Below are positions 16,768-24,562 of a DNA stretch of 55,212 nt, one piece after another; within the stretch, counting starts at the first letter, position 1; the number at the start of each line of letters is the position of its first letter. The translations under genes were made by a program, and so were the position numbers. This DNA comes from Blautia sp. Lineage in GTDB: Bacteria; Bacillota; Clostridia; Lachnospirales; Lachnospiraceae. The stretch lies in NCBI GenBank assembly GCA_022769545.1, contig JALEJS010000039.1:1-55212 (forward strand), written 5' to 3'. The notes beneath the pieces were generated by a model, which made no database searches, had not been told where the DNA came from, and worked only from the letters and a program-made list of their open reading frames with translations.

Positions 16768-18073
16768 GTATGCAAAAGAAAAAGAATCGGTGTGCAGAAC
16801 GAACGACAGTATTGCACCCCGCCTTTACGAGGAATATGGAGTAAATCAGGGGCTGCGGGATGAAAAAGGAAACGGGGTTCTTACCGGACTTACCAATATT
16901 TCCAAAATCGTTTCTTCCAAAAATGAGGGAGGAAAAAAGGTACCCTGTGACGGGGAGCTGTGGTACCGCGGTTACAGGGTGGAGGAGCTGATCGGCAGTC
17001 TGGGAGAAGAGGAGCTGGGATTTGAAAAGGCGGCTTATCTGCTTCTGATGGGAGAATTGCCCACCACAGAGGAGGAGGCAGAATTTAAGCAGATCATCGG
17101 GCGCTGCTCTACACTGCCGACAAACTTTATGAGGGATGTCATTATGAAAGCGCCGACAGAGGATATCATGAACTCCATGACGAGAAGTATTCTTACCCTG
17201 GCATCCTATGATAAAAAGGCAAAAGACACCAGTGTGAGCAATTCGCTCCGGCAGTGCATACAGCTGATCAGCGAGTTCCCGCTGCTGGCTGTGTATGCAT
17301 ACAACGCATATAATTATTACGAAAATGAGGAAAGTATGTTTATCCATCATCCGGGAGCAGAGCTGTCCACCGCAGAAAAGCTTCTGCTTCTGATGCGGCC
17401 GGACAAGACATATACACCGGTGGAGGCAAAGGTTCTGGATACGGCACTGATTCTGCATATGGAGCATGGCGGCGGAAACAATTCTACTTTTACCACAAGG
17501 GTGGTCACTTCTTCCGGATCGGACACCTATTCCACAATGGCTGCGGCCATGTCATCGCTGAAAGGACCAAGACATGGCGGGGCAAACATCAAGGTCATGG
17601 AAATGATGAAGGATATAAAGATGCATGTCTCTGATGTGGAAGATAAGGAAGCCATCGCGGATTATCTCGGACAAATTCTGAGCGGAGATGCGTTTGACGG
17701 AAAGGGGCTGATCTACGGAATGGGACATGCCGTTTATACACTGTCGGATCCCAGAGAACGCGTCTTTAAGAAATATGTGGAAAAACTGGCTGTGGAGAAG
17801 CACAGAGAAAAGGATCTTCTTTTATACAGCAACATCGAGGAAATCGCACCGGTTCTGATATCGGAAAAACGCCGTGTTCAGAAGGCGGTAAGCCCCAATG
17901 TGGATTTTTACAGCGGGTTTGTCTATGAGATGCTGGGGATTCCGACAGAACTTTATACGGCGATTTTCGCAACTGCGAGAATTGTGGGATGGAGTGCGCA
18001 CCGTATTGAGGAAATGATAACGGCTGACAAGATCATCCGTCCGGCATATATGAGTGTCATGACAGAGAAGTGA
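16742..18073 (+). CDS. gltA: Citrate synthase
   Basis: 443 residues. Condenses acetyl-CoA and oxaloacetate. The active-site regions are present: MEHGGGNNSTFTTR, GPRHGGAN, GMGHAVYTLSDPR and the catalytic Asp in SPNVDFYSG. The form is the Firmicutes type with an extended N-terminus. The start at 16742 has AAGGAGG (16724-16730) eleven bases upstream, within the preceding regulator gene. No aconitase or isocitrate dehydrogenase is in the window, so whether it serves glutamate synthesis is inferred from the biology of related anaerobes. A strong hairpin follows. Confidence 0.92.
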   Translation: MSMMNFADEYAKEKESVCRTNDSIAPRLYEEYGVNQGLRDEKGNGVLTGLTNISKIVSSKNEGGKKVPCDGELWYRGYRVEELIGSLGEEELGFEKAAYLLLMGELPTTEEEAEFKQIIGRCSTLPTNFMRDVIMKAPTEDIMNSMTRSILTLASYDKKAKDTSVSNSLRQCIQLISEFPLLAVYAYNAYNYYENEESMFIHHPGAELSTAEKLLLLMRPDKTYTPVEAKVLDTALILHMEHGGGNNSTFTTRVVTSSGSDTYSTMAAAMSSLKGPRHGGANIKVMEMMKDIKMHVSDVEDKEAIADYLGQILSGDAFDGKGLIYGMGHAVYTLSDPRERVFKKYVEKLAVEKHREKDLLLYSNIEEIAPVLISEKRRVQKAVSPNVDFYSGFVYEMLGIPTELYTAIFATARIVGWSAHRIEEMITADKIIRPAYMSVMTEK

Positions 18074-18096
18074 TGGGGCAGCAGGTGAATGGAATG

Positions 18097-18140
18097 TCTG
18101 TGCCAGCGGGGACAAAACACTCACTGGCACAGCAGTTTTA
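18097..18140 (+). terminator. Terminator-like hairpin after citrate synthase
   Basis: CTGTGCCAG (18098-18106) pairs perfectly with CTGGCACAG (18124-18132), loop of 17; followed by only a short T run (CAGTTTTA). Confidence 0.7.
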
Positions 18141-18213
18141 CAAAAATAATGCATGGACAAATAGGAAAAAATATCAGAATATTCTGAATATTTAAGAAAA
18201 TGTAAAAAGATAA

Positions 18214-18242
18214 TTGACAAATAAGAGGAGATGTGCTATGAT
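18214..18242 (+). promoter_or_regulatory. Consensus promoter of an orphan short transcript
   Basis: TTGACA (18214-18219), 17-base spacer, TATGAT (18237-18242). A palindrome CAGAATATTCTG lies about 30 bases upstream. No normal-sized gene follows before the next hairpin. Confidence 0.8.
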
Positions 18243-18248
18243 ACTATC

Positions 18249-18405
18249 ATAGAAAAACAAAAGAAAACAAAATACAAACAGGAGGTACGGTCCAACAAAA
18301 ACCTGACGATTTGCCTCATAATCTAAGAAAGTGGAAGGTGTAGACAATGAAATTGCTGGAAATTCATTAAGCAGCCCGGTCGATGAAAATATTCGGTCGG
18401 GCTGC
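18249..18405 (+). ncRNA. Candidate short RNA or leader with a 7-codon ORF and end hairpin
   Basis: From the predicted start near 18249 the RNA contains an AGGAGG-like site (18280-18285) with no start codon behind it, then GGAAGGTG (18333-18340) six bases before ATG 18347, a 7-codon frame (MKLLEIH, stop 18368-18370), and at once a 12-bp hairpin (18371-18382 with 18394-18405, two G-U pairs, loop of 11). There is no T run after the hairpin. No known RNA family was recognised. It could be a small RNA, a leader peptide unit, or the 5' region of the downstream thiamine operon. Confidence 0.45.
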
Positions 18406-18494
18406 CTGCATGTTTACGGCAATATCAGCACACGATGTCAGACACTTTCCCGAAACGAAATGGCCGCTGTCCGGGACTTTTATAATAAATAGTA

Positions 18495-18523
18495 TTGACA
18501 TATGGCAAAAAGAGATATATTTT
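18495..18523 (+). promoter_or_regulatory. Promoter of the ykoFEDC operon
   Basis: TTGACA (18495-18500), 17-base spacer, TATTTT (18518-18523), about 35 bases before the TPP riboswitch. Confidence 0.6.
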
Positions 18524-18557
18524 ATTTTTATCAATTAAATATACAATAAAGGATTTT

Positions 18558-18645
18558 GAATTCTAGGGGTACTTTTTAAGTTGAGAGGGCGAGAGCCTAA
18601 CCCTTCGAACCTGATCTGGGTAATACCAGCGTAGGAAAGCAATTC
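18558..18645 (+). promoter_or_regulatory. TPP (THI-box) riboswitch
   Basis: Conserved core: GGGGT at 18566-18570, TTGAGAGGG at 18581-18589, then AACCTGATCTGGGTAATACC and GCGTAGGAAAGC up to about 18640. The closing P1 helix is GAATT (18558-18562) with AATTC (18641-18645). It binds thiamine pyrophosphate and is placed directly upstream of ykoFEDC. Confidence 0.95.
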
Positions 18646-18670
18646 TGAATATTCTGTAATGTGATATTGG

Positions 18671-18703
18671 AGGATGTTTTCCCGTGGGAGAAGATCCTTT
18701 TTT
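18671..18703 (+). terminator. Riboswitch expression platform terminator
   Basis: AGGAT (18671-18675) pairs with ATCCT (18694-18698), inner TTCCC/GGGAG stem, then a run of six T. With TPP bound this hairpin should form and stop transcription before ykoF. Confidence 0.85.
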
Positions 18704-18731
18704 GTTTTGAAAAAAGAAAGAAGGAATGACT

Positions 18732-19373
18732 ATGGAATCATCAGATTGCTGCAGCGGCTGCAGCAGACCAGATCTGCCGTGGGCAGGGAGAGGAACCGGC
18801 CTTCCCATTTCCGGGTGCCGATTTACCCTGTATCCCATGACAGACAAGTTTATTGACATCATTCTGGGGGCGCTGGAAAAGACCGATACCTCGGCCGTGT
18901 GGAGCGAGACGGATGCACTGTCCACAGTGTATCGCGGAAAGCTCCCATATGTTGCGGATGCGGTAAAAGCACTATTCATCAATGCCTACCAGGAAGGGGT
19001 CCATATGGCCATTGAGGGTCAGTTTTCCAAAGGGTGTCCCGGCGACATTTCCGGAGACAGCAAGCTGGAATGGGAAGGACAGGCACCGAACAAAAGCAGT
19101 CTGGAAGGCAGACACTTCCCGGTACACTGTAAGCTTGCGCTGTACCCCATGGGAGATGCGGAGTACATTGATGAGATTGCGAAGGTATGGTATATGGCAC
19201 AGGATGCCGGTCTGAATCCGACAACCATTCATTATGCGACCAGGATTGACGGAGATGTACAGGATTGCTTTGATTATCTGGAATCTGTCTGCGAGCTGAT
19301 GGAAAAATCAGAGAAGGTGTCGCATTATATTCTGCATTTCACTATGAACTGCAACAGCCCGACGGCTGAGTGA
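18732..19373 (+). CDS. ykoF: Thiamine/HMP-binding protein YkoF
   Basis: 213 residues made of two ACT-like repeats (about 25-105 and 120-205), each beginning with a similar strand: ISGCRFTLYPMTDKFIDIILGALE and HFPVHCKLALYPMGDAEYIDEIAK. YkoF proteins bind thiamine or its hydroxymethylpyrimidine (HMP) precursor and accompany the YkoEDC transporter. An N-terminal Cys-rich stretch (CCSGC) precedes the fold. ATG 18732 is chosen over 18726 because AAGGA (18721-18725) is then six bases away. Controlled by the TPP riboswitch; first gene of the operon. Confidence 0.9.
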   Translation: MESSDCCSGCSRPDLPWAGRGTGLPISGCRFTLYPMTDKFIDIILGALEKTDTSAVWSETDALSTVYRGKLPYVADAVKALFINAYQEGVHMAIEGQFSKGCPGDISGDSKLEWEGQAPNKSSLEGRHFPVHCKLALYPMGDAEYIDEIAKVWYMAQDAGLNPTTIHYATRIDGDVQDCFDYLESVCELMEKSEKVSHYILHFTMNCNSPTAE

Positions 19374-19433
19374 GAGATAACAGGGGTACATACACCTGAA
19401 GAAAAAGAGAAAAAAGGAAAAGGAGAAAAAGAA

Positions 19434-20036
19434 ATGAATACAAAAAACACCTGGAAGTTAAAGGATGTCCTGCTGATTGCAATCAGTGCGGTTTTATTTG
19501 GAGTGATTTATCTCGGATGTACCTACGCGGGAGGAATCCTGTACGGAGCACTGACCCCGGCAGGAATGGGATCTCTTGGCTATGAGCCCTTTTACGGGAT
19601 TTATTTTATGGCCGGTGCATTCGGGGTGTATGTGATGAGAAAACCGGGATCCGGAGTGATTGCGGAGCTTCTGGCAGCAGTTCTCGAGTGTCTGTTCGGC
19701 AACTATTTCGGGCCGATCATCATTCTGTCCGGTCTGATTCAGGGGCTTGGCTTTGAGCTGATCATTGCGCTGAAAAAATACAGAAAATTTGACAAGGTTA
19801 CCATGGTGGAAGGCGCTGTGATCTGTTCTGTCGTGACGATGATCTATAACCTTATCATCAGCGGATACAACCAGATTGCGGTACCGGTACTGCTTCTGAT
19901 GCTGGCGGTCCGCATTGTGAGTGCGATCATTTTTGACGGTTTTGTAACGCCTGTGCTGGCAGATGGGCTGGCAAAGGCCGGCGTGCTTAAGGGCTATGCG
20001 GTTGCACAGGGACTGACAGAGGATTTAGAGGACTGA
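19434..20036 (+). CDS. ykoE: ECF transporter S component, HMP/thiamine (YkoE)
   Basis: 200 residues with five or six membrane helices and no soluble domain. Segments such as LLIAISAVLFGVIYLGCTY and GPIIILSGLIQGLGFELIIAL fit the YkoE family of substrate-binding (S) subunits of energy-coupling factor transporters, which take up thiamine or hydroxymethylpyrimidine. A polypurine AAAAAGGAAAAGGAG stretch precedes the ATG. It is followed four bases later by the ATPase gene. Confidence 0.92.
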   Translation: MNTKNTWKLKDVLLIAISAVLFGVIYLGCTYAGGILYGALTPAGMGSLGYEPFYGIYFMAGAFGVYVMRKPGSGVIAELLAAVLECLFGNYFGPIIILSGLIQGLGFELIIALKKYRKFDKVTMVEGAVICSVVTMIYNLIISGYNQIAVPVLLLMLAVRIVSAIIFDGFVTPVLADGLAKAGVLKGYAVAQGLTEDLED

Positions 20037-20040
20037 TCGT

Positions 20041-21546
20041 ATGCGCAGGGAAATTGCATTGCATCTGGAGGATGTGGTGTTCCGGTATCTGGAGAAGGGA
20101 AAACGAAATATTCTGGATCATGTCTCGCTGGATATTGAAGCGGGGACGATCACTGTTTTAATGGGGAGCAGCGGCTGTGGAAAAAGTACCATGGCCGCTG
20201 TTGCTGCAGGTCTGTATCCGGAAAACGGCGGATATCTGGAATGCGGAGAGATCGAGCTGTATGGAAATTCTGTAAAGGAGATGGATCAGCAGCAGAGGGC
20301 TGCTTATCTTACGATGATGTTTCAGAACCCGGATCTGCAGTTCTGCATGAATACCCTTCGAAAAGAGATTCGTTTCTGCATGGAAAATATCTGCGTGCCG
20401 GTGGAACAGATGGATGAAAAAATACGGCATGCGGCAAAGGTTTTAGGGGTGGAACCGCTCCTGGATCAGGATCTGCACACCCTTTCCGGCGGGGAAAAAC
20501 AGAAAGCGGCGCTGGCCTGTCTTTACGTCATGGAAAGCAGGTGTATTCTTCTGGATGAGTGCTTTGCCAACATTGACCGGGAGGCGGCGGAAGCACTGAT
20601 TCAGATGCTTCTTTGGATGAAACAGGAAGGACGAACGGTGATTGCCATCGATCATCAGGCAGATCTGTGGATGGATGTGGCAGATGAGATTGTGATACTG
20701 GGAAAGGGCGGCGTTCCGGCGGCAAGAAACATCCACAGAGGAAACCTGTCGGAGCATGCTGCTGTATTTGAAGCACATGGGCTGTTTTATCCGAGGGAGT
20801 GTATTCGTCAGGCGCGAGGCTGCAGCGGACAGGAGGAGACGGCAGTCTCTTTCCGTGACCTTAGCATCCGCCGCGGAACGGCTTTCGGAAAGGGCCGGAA
20901 GAAGAAAGTACCGGAAGCTCCTTATCTGCTGGAGCATGCAGATGCGGACTTCCCCAAAGGGTGTATGACGGCGGTTCTCGGTGCCAGCGGTACCGGCAAG
21001 ACAACGACGTTTCTGGCTGTGCTGAAGCAGCATCCCTGTACCGGGAATATCGAGATAAACGGAGTGCCGCTGGACAAAATAAGGTCCCGCGAACTGTATC
21101 GGCAGATTGGAATCGTGTTTCAGAATCCCGCCAATCAGTTTATTACGCAGAATGTGAGAGAAGAAGTTTCGGAAAGTATTCGCGTCTGGAACCGGAAGAT
21201 CACAGAGGAGGAATGCAGTCAGCGCGCATCAGAACTTCTGGAGAGCTACCAGCTGGGAATGTATCACCGGTATTCCCCGTATATGCTGAGTCAGGGACAA
21301 CAGCGCCGTCTGGCTGTTCTGTCTGTTCTGGCCGGAGGGCAGAAGATTCTGCTCCTGGATGAGCCTACCTACGGGCAGGATTACCGTTCTGCCATGGCAA
21401 TTATGATGCAGCTTCGAAAAAAAATGGAAGAAGAAAATCTGACGGTTATTTTTATCACCCATGATAAAATGCTTGCCCATACCTGGGCGGATAAGATTTA
21501 TCTTCTGAAAGACAAAAAGCTGACAGAATGTGAGGTGAATCGATGA
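20041..21546 (+). CDS. ykoD: Duplicated ABC ATPase of ECF thiamine/HMP transporter (YkoD)
   Basis: 501 residues holding two fused ABC ATPase domains. The first has Walker A GSSGCGKST, signature LSGGEKQK and Walker B CILLDE; the second has Walker A GASGTGKTT, signature LSQGQQRR and Walker B ILLLDEPTYGQD. A poorly conserved linker (about 255-290) joins them. Together they power the energy-coupling factor complex with YkoE and YkoC in the membrane. In the first domain the Walker B is followed by CFANID rather than a PT-type D-loop, as is usual in this family. The stop overlaps the ykoC start by four bases. Confidence 0.92.
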   Translation: MRREIALHLEDVVFRYLEKGKRNILDHVSLDIEAGTITVLMGSSGCGKSTMAAVAAGLYPENGGYLECGEIELYGNSVKEMDQQQRAAYLTMMFQNPDLQFCMNTLRKEIRFCMENICVPVEQMDEKIRHAAKVLGVEPLLDQDLHTLSGGEKQKAALACLYVMESRCILLDECFANIDREAAEALIQMLLWMKQEGRTVIAIDHQADLWMDVADEIVILGKGGVPAARNIHRGNLSEHAAVFEAHGLFYPRECIRQARGCSGQEETAVSFRDLSIRRGTAFGKGRKKKVPEAPYLLEHADADFPKGCMTAVLGASGTGKTTTFLAVLKQHPCTGNIEINGVPLDKIRSRELYRQIGIVFQNPANQFITQNVREEVSESIRVWNRKITEEECSQRASELLESYQLGMYHRYSPYMLSQGQQRRLAVLSVLAGGQKILLLDEPTYGQDYRSAMAIMMQLRKKMEEENLTVIFITHDKMLAHTWADKIYLLKDKKLTECEVNR

Positions 21547-22283
21547 AGATTGAAAAATGGAATCCGTGTGTAAAGGCTTTTACGATTCTGGTCAGTGTCA
21601 TCCTGCTGTCGTTTTCCTATGTGGTGCGGCTGAATGTTCTTGTTTTTGGAATTTCCCTTTTTCTGCTGCTCTTTTTTTCCGATGCGAAGCCAAAGAGTAT
21701 CCTGGCGATTCTGACACCGGCGATGGCTGCGGCGTTTGGACTTTTCATGATGGGGCTGTATTATGCCAGGGGAAACAGTATTACCAATGTGGAAATGGAA
21801 AGCCTGTCGGCTGTTCCGTATGCAGTGCGGGCAGCCATGTCTCAGAATCTGGAGACGGCGCTTCAGCTGTCCACAAGACTGCTGGCTTATGCGGGAATGG
21901 GGATCTTTTTCGCGTTGTCCACAGACGGAGAGTTTTTCATCTACAGTCTGATGCACCAGTGCCGTCTGTCGCCAAAATTTGCCTATGGCATTCTGGCGGC
22001 GTTTCATCTGATGCCGAATATGGTACGGGAATTCAAAAATGTCCGGATCGCCTTTCGGGTGAGGGGCGTTCATGCAGGCTTTCTTTCTCTGCGGCCCATG
22101 TTTACCATGCTGGTGAACAGCGTGCGGTGGTCTGAGAGCGTATCCATGGCAATGGAATCAAAGGGATTCTGTCCGGAGGCACCAAGAACCTGCTATTCGG
22201 TTCCAGGAATACACTGGTATGACTGGCTGGGCTGCGTTCTGGTGCTGGGAGGAATTGTAAGTGGAATGATTTTTCTGAGGTAA
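21543..22283 (+). CDS. ykoC: ECF transporter T component (YkoC)
   Basis: 246 residues with about five membrane helices (11-43, 55-77, 105-130, 225-245) and a cytosolic coupling region containing MVREFKNVRIAFRVRGVH and SESVSMAMESKGF, whose Ala-Arg-Gly-type motifs contact the ATPases. It is the transmembrane coupling subunit of the YkoEDC complex. Starts with ATGA overlap of ykoD. No terminator was picked out before the CIRCE region. Confidence 0.9.
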   Translation: MKIEKWNPCVKAFTILVSVILLSFSYVVRLNVLVFGISLFLLLFFSDAKPKSILAILTPAMAAAFGLFMMGLYYARGNSITNVEMESLSAVPYAVRAAMSQNLETALQLSTRLLAYAGMGIFFALSTDGEFFIYSLMHQCRLSPKFAYGILAAFHLMPNMVREFKNVRIAFRVRGVHAGFLSLRPMFTMLVNSVRWSESVSMAMESKGFCPEAPRTCYSVPGIHWYDWLGCVLVLGGIVSGMIFLR

Positions 22284-22344
22284 TGGCAAACGTCATGGCG
22301 CCAACGGATGCATTCTTGCATGAAAATAAGTTCACAAAATGTTC

Positions 22345-22389
22345 ACACTTTTATTAGCACTCACTATTGACGAGTGCTAATAAAAGTGT
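22345..22389 (+). promoter_or_regulatory. CIRCE operator, extended palindrome
   Basis: The core TTAGCACTC-N9-GAGTGCTAA occupies 22354-22380, the HrcA operator. The perfect inverted repeat continues outward to 18-bp arms (22345-22362 and 22372-22389) around the nine-base spacer. Confidence 0.97.
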
Positions 22390-22395
22390 TATAAC
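22367..22395 (+). promoter_or_regulatory. hsp20 promoter overlapping CIRCE
   Basis: TTGACG (22367-22372), 17-base spacer, TATAAC (22390-22395). The -35 lies in the spacer of the CIRCE element, so bound HrcA would block polymerase. Confidence 0.85.
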
Positions 22396-22479
22396 ATTTA
22401 TAGAACAAAGGAACAGAGAACCTGTTCCGGGAAAATGATTCAAGGCAGAATGCCTGGTGTTGAAATGGAGGAATGACTT

Positions 22480-22923
22480 ATGTTAATGCCCAGTATTTTT
22501 GGAGAAAACTTATTTGATGAATTTTTTAATGATTTTGCACGTCCGACAAGAAGCACGGTCAGATACAGCACTCCGGCAACAACGGTAATGCGTACCGACG
22601 TGAAAGAACACGAAAGCTCTTATGAGCTTGCCATTGAGCTTCCGGGATATAAGAAGGAAGATGTCAAGGCGGAGCTGAAGGACGGGTATATGACGATTAC
22701 CGCTGCCAGAAACAGTGAAAAGGATGAGAAAGATGAAAACGGCAGATATATCCGCAGAGAAAGATATTCCGGAAGCTGCAGCAGAAGCTTTTTCGTGGGC
22801 AAGGAAATCCATCAGTCCGATATTAAGGCGAAATTTGAGGATGGAATCCTGACGCTGATCGTTCCGAAGGCAGATGCAAAGCCGCAGGTAGAAGAAAATC
22901 ATTTCATAAAAATTGAGGGATAA
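22480..22923 (+). CDS. Small heat-shock protein, Hsp20 family
   Basis: 147 residues. An alpha-crystallin domain spans about 40-130: DVKEHESSYELAIELPGYKKEDVKAEL, then EDGILTLIVPKAD. The C-terminal tail has an I-x-I motif (FIKIEG) used for oligomer assembly. The N-terminus is short (MLMPSIFGENLFDEFFNDF). It holds denaturing proteins in a refoldable state. The promoter contains a CIRCE element, so expression is expected under HrcA control with the chaperonin regulon. GGAGG is placed ten bases before the ATG. A J-domain gene follows after a terminator. Confidence 0.95.
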   Translation: MLMPSIFGENLFDEFFNDFARPTRSTVRYSTPATTVMRTDVKEHESSYELAIELPGYKKEDVKAELKDGYMTITAARNSEKDEKDENGRYIRRERYSGSCSRSFFVGKEIHQSDIKAKFEDGILTLIVPKADAKPQVEENHFIKIEG

Positions 22924-23006
22924 TCCGATGATATACAGCAGAGGCCAGGCAGCCCGGGTTCCTGCATAGATGAAGACTGAACAGGGCTTTTATATAGATT
23001 GATGTC

Positions 23007-23039
23007 CAGGGATGCCTATGCAGCAGGCATCCCTGTTTT
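23007..23039 (+). terminator. Terminator after hsp20
   Basis: CAGGGATGCC (23007-23016) pairs perfectly with GGCATCCCTG (23026-23035), loop of nine, then TTTT. Confidence 0.9.
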
Positions 23040-23094
23040 GGTGTTATGCCGGGAGTTTTCTCCGTTTAGCGGCCTGTAGAGGAGATGATGCGAT

Positions 23095-23958
23095 ATGGCA
23101 AAAAAAGATTATTATGAGATCCTTGGCCTGAATAAGGATGCAGATGAGAAGGAGATTAAGAAGGCATATCGGAAGCTTGCAAAACAATATCATCCGGATA
23201 CAAATCAGGGAGACAGGGAAGCGGAACTGCGCTTTCGGGAAATCACGGAAGCTTATGAGGTACTGAGTGATCCGGAAAAGAGAAAACAGTATGATTCCGG
23301 TGGGGAGACAGGATCGGAAGAGAATATGGATGATTTTTTCTCGGATTTATTTGGAAGGCACAGTGGATTTGGAAGGTCGTTTTACAGCGGCTTTTCCAGG
23401 GGCGGCAGAATGGAAAATGACATTCATGCAGATATTACCATTTCTCTGGAGGAGTCGGTGTTCGGGTGTGATAAAATGCTGCGGCTGGAAACCGCTTCTG
23501 CGCAGACCGGTGTGGTACAGGTGCATATTCCGGCCGGAATTGACGAGGAACAGAGCATCCGTCTGAATGGAAAAGGACGGGCAGGAATGTGGGGAGAGCC
23601 TCCGGGAGATTTGCTCCTGAGGGTTCACATTCGCGATCATCCGGTTTATAATCGGAAGGGTCAGGATATTTATACAACAATCCGTATCCCTTATACAACA
23701 GCGGTGCTGGGCGGCAGCACAACCGTGCATACGCTGTACGGAGATGTGGAATGTCAGATACCTGCGGGAATTCAGCCGGGAAACAGGATCCGGCTGAAAA
23801 ACAAGGGAGTTGTCTCGATGAAAAACAGTCATGTGTACGGAGATGAATATGTGACCGTACAGATTCAGGTTCCAAGACATCCGTCTTATGAAGAAAAACA
23901 GATTCTTCAGAAGCTGGCAGCGGTGCAAAGCCCCTGCCGGAAATCTCATACAGCATAA
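23095..23958 (+). CDS. DnaJ-like co-chaperone without zinc finger (type II J protein)
   Basis: 287 residues. J domain at 1-70 with intact HPD (33-35) in QYHPDTN; a Gly/Phe-rich linker ([19 protein letters not shown]) at about 85-110; then two beta-barrel client-binding domains ([64 protein letters not shown]). The CXXCXGXG zinc repeats of DnaJ are absent, as in CbpA/DnaJ2-like proteins. It stimulates DnaK ATPase. It sits behind the hsp20 terminator with its own GAGGAG site, so its heat control is not evident from sequence. Confidence 0.9.
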   Translation: MAKKDYYEILGLNKDADEKEIKKAYRKLAKQYHPDTNQGDREAELRFREITEAYEVLSDPEKRKQYDSGGETGSEENMDDFFSDLFGRHSGFGRSFYSGFSRGGRMENDIHADITISLEESVFGCDKMLRLETASAQTGVVQVHIPAGIDEEQSIRLNGKGRAGMWGEPPGDLLLRVHIRDHPVYNRKGQDIYTTIRIPYTTAVLGGSTTVHTLYGDVECQIPAGIQPGNRIRLKNKGVVSMKNSHVYGDEYVTVQIQVPRHPSYEEKQILQKLAAVQSPCRKSHTA

Positions 23959-23973
23959 TGAAAGGAGCAGAAT

Positions 23974-24429
23974 ATGGCAAAACAGGAAATCGCATTAAAT
24001 GGGAGAACACAAAAAATAGAAGTGCATCCCTATGAACACCACACAAGATATTACGAAACGGATCAGATGGGGGTGATCCATCAGACAAATTATATTAAGT
24101 GGCTGGAAGATGCGCGGATGGATCTCATGGAGCAGATGGGGCTGGGTTACAAGCAGCGGGAGCAGATGCAGATCATCTGTCCGCTTCTCTCAGAATCCAT
24201 CAACTATATTACTATGATTCGTTTTGACGAAACAGTGGTGATTGAGACAAAGGTAGTAAAATATGACGGGCATCAGATGAATCTGGAATATACGATTCTG
24301 GATAAGGAGACCAACGAGGTCCGTGCGACGGCGACGAGCTCACACTGTTTTATGAATCGGTCCGGAAGGACGATTTCCCTGAACCGGATTTACCCGGAGC
24401 TGGATACGACTTTTTTTGAATGCAAATGA
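23974..24429 (+). CDS. Acyl-CoA thioesterase (4HBT hot-dog fold)
   Basis: 151 residues. HHTRYYETDQMGVIHQTNYIKWLEDARMDLM carries the catalytic Asp of the YbgC/FadM-type 4-hydroxybenzoyl-CoA thioesterase family; the long central helix and the strands VVIETKVVKYDGHQMNLEY follow. It should hydrolyse small acyl-CoA esters in the cytosol. The start has GAAAGGAGCAGA upstream and lies 15 bases after the J-protein stop, so it may be co-transcribed with it. Exact substrate unknown. Confidence 0.88.
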   Translation: MAKQEIALNGRTQKIEVHPYEHHTRYYETDQMGVIHQTNYIKWLEDARMDLMEQMGLGYKQREQMQIICPLLSESINYITMIRFDETVVIETKVVKYDGHQMNLEYTILDKETNEVRATATSSHCFMNRSGRTISLNRIYPELDTTFFECK

Positions 24430-24562
24430 AACCAGGGCCAAAAGGTCTGAGACCACATCGTGCTTGCAGGATTGTGGGAGCATGAAATGCGGAACAATCC
24501 GTGTGGCATCTTTTAACCCAAAACATCATGAAAATCAACACACATTTCGGGAGGATGGAAAA

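Noticed and set aside
24469..24500. A 7-bp inverted repeat before the DUF445 gene as a terminator
   Set aside because: The stem is short, the 18-base loop large and no T run follows; it is not a convincing terminator.
24416..24562. Upstream extension of the DUF445 frame to 24416
   Set aside because: No ribosome site, overlaps the thioesterase stop, and the family starts at MIKYLAGPVIG; ATG 24563 has GGAGG.
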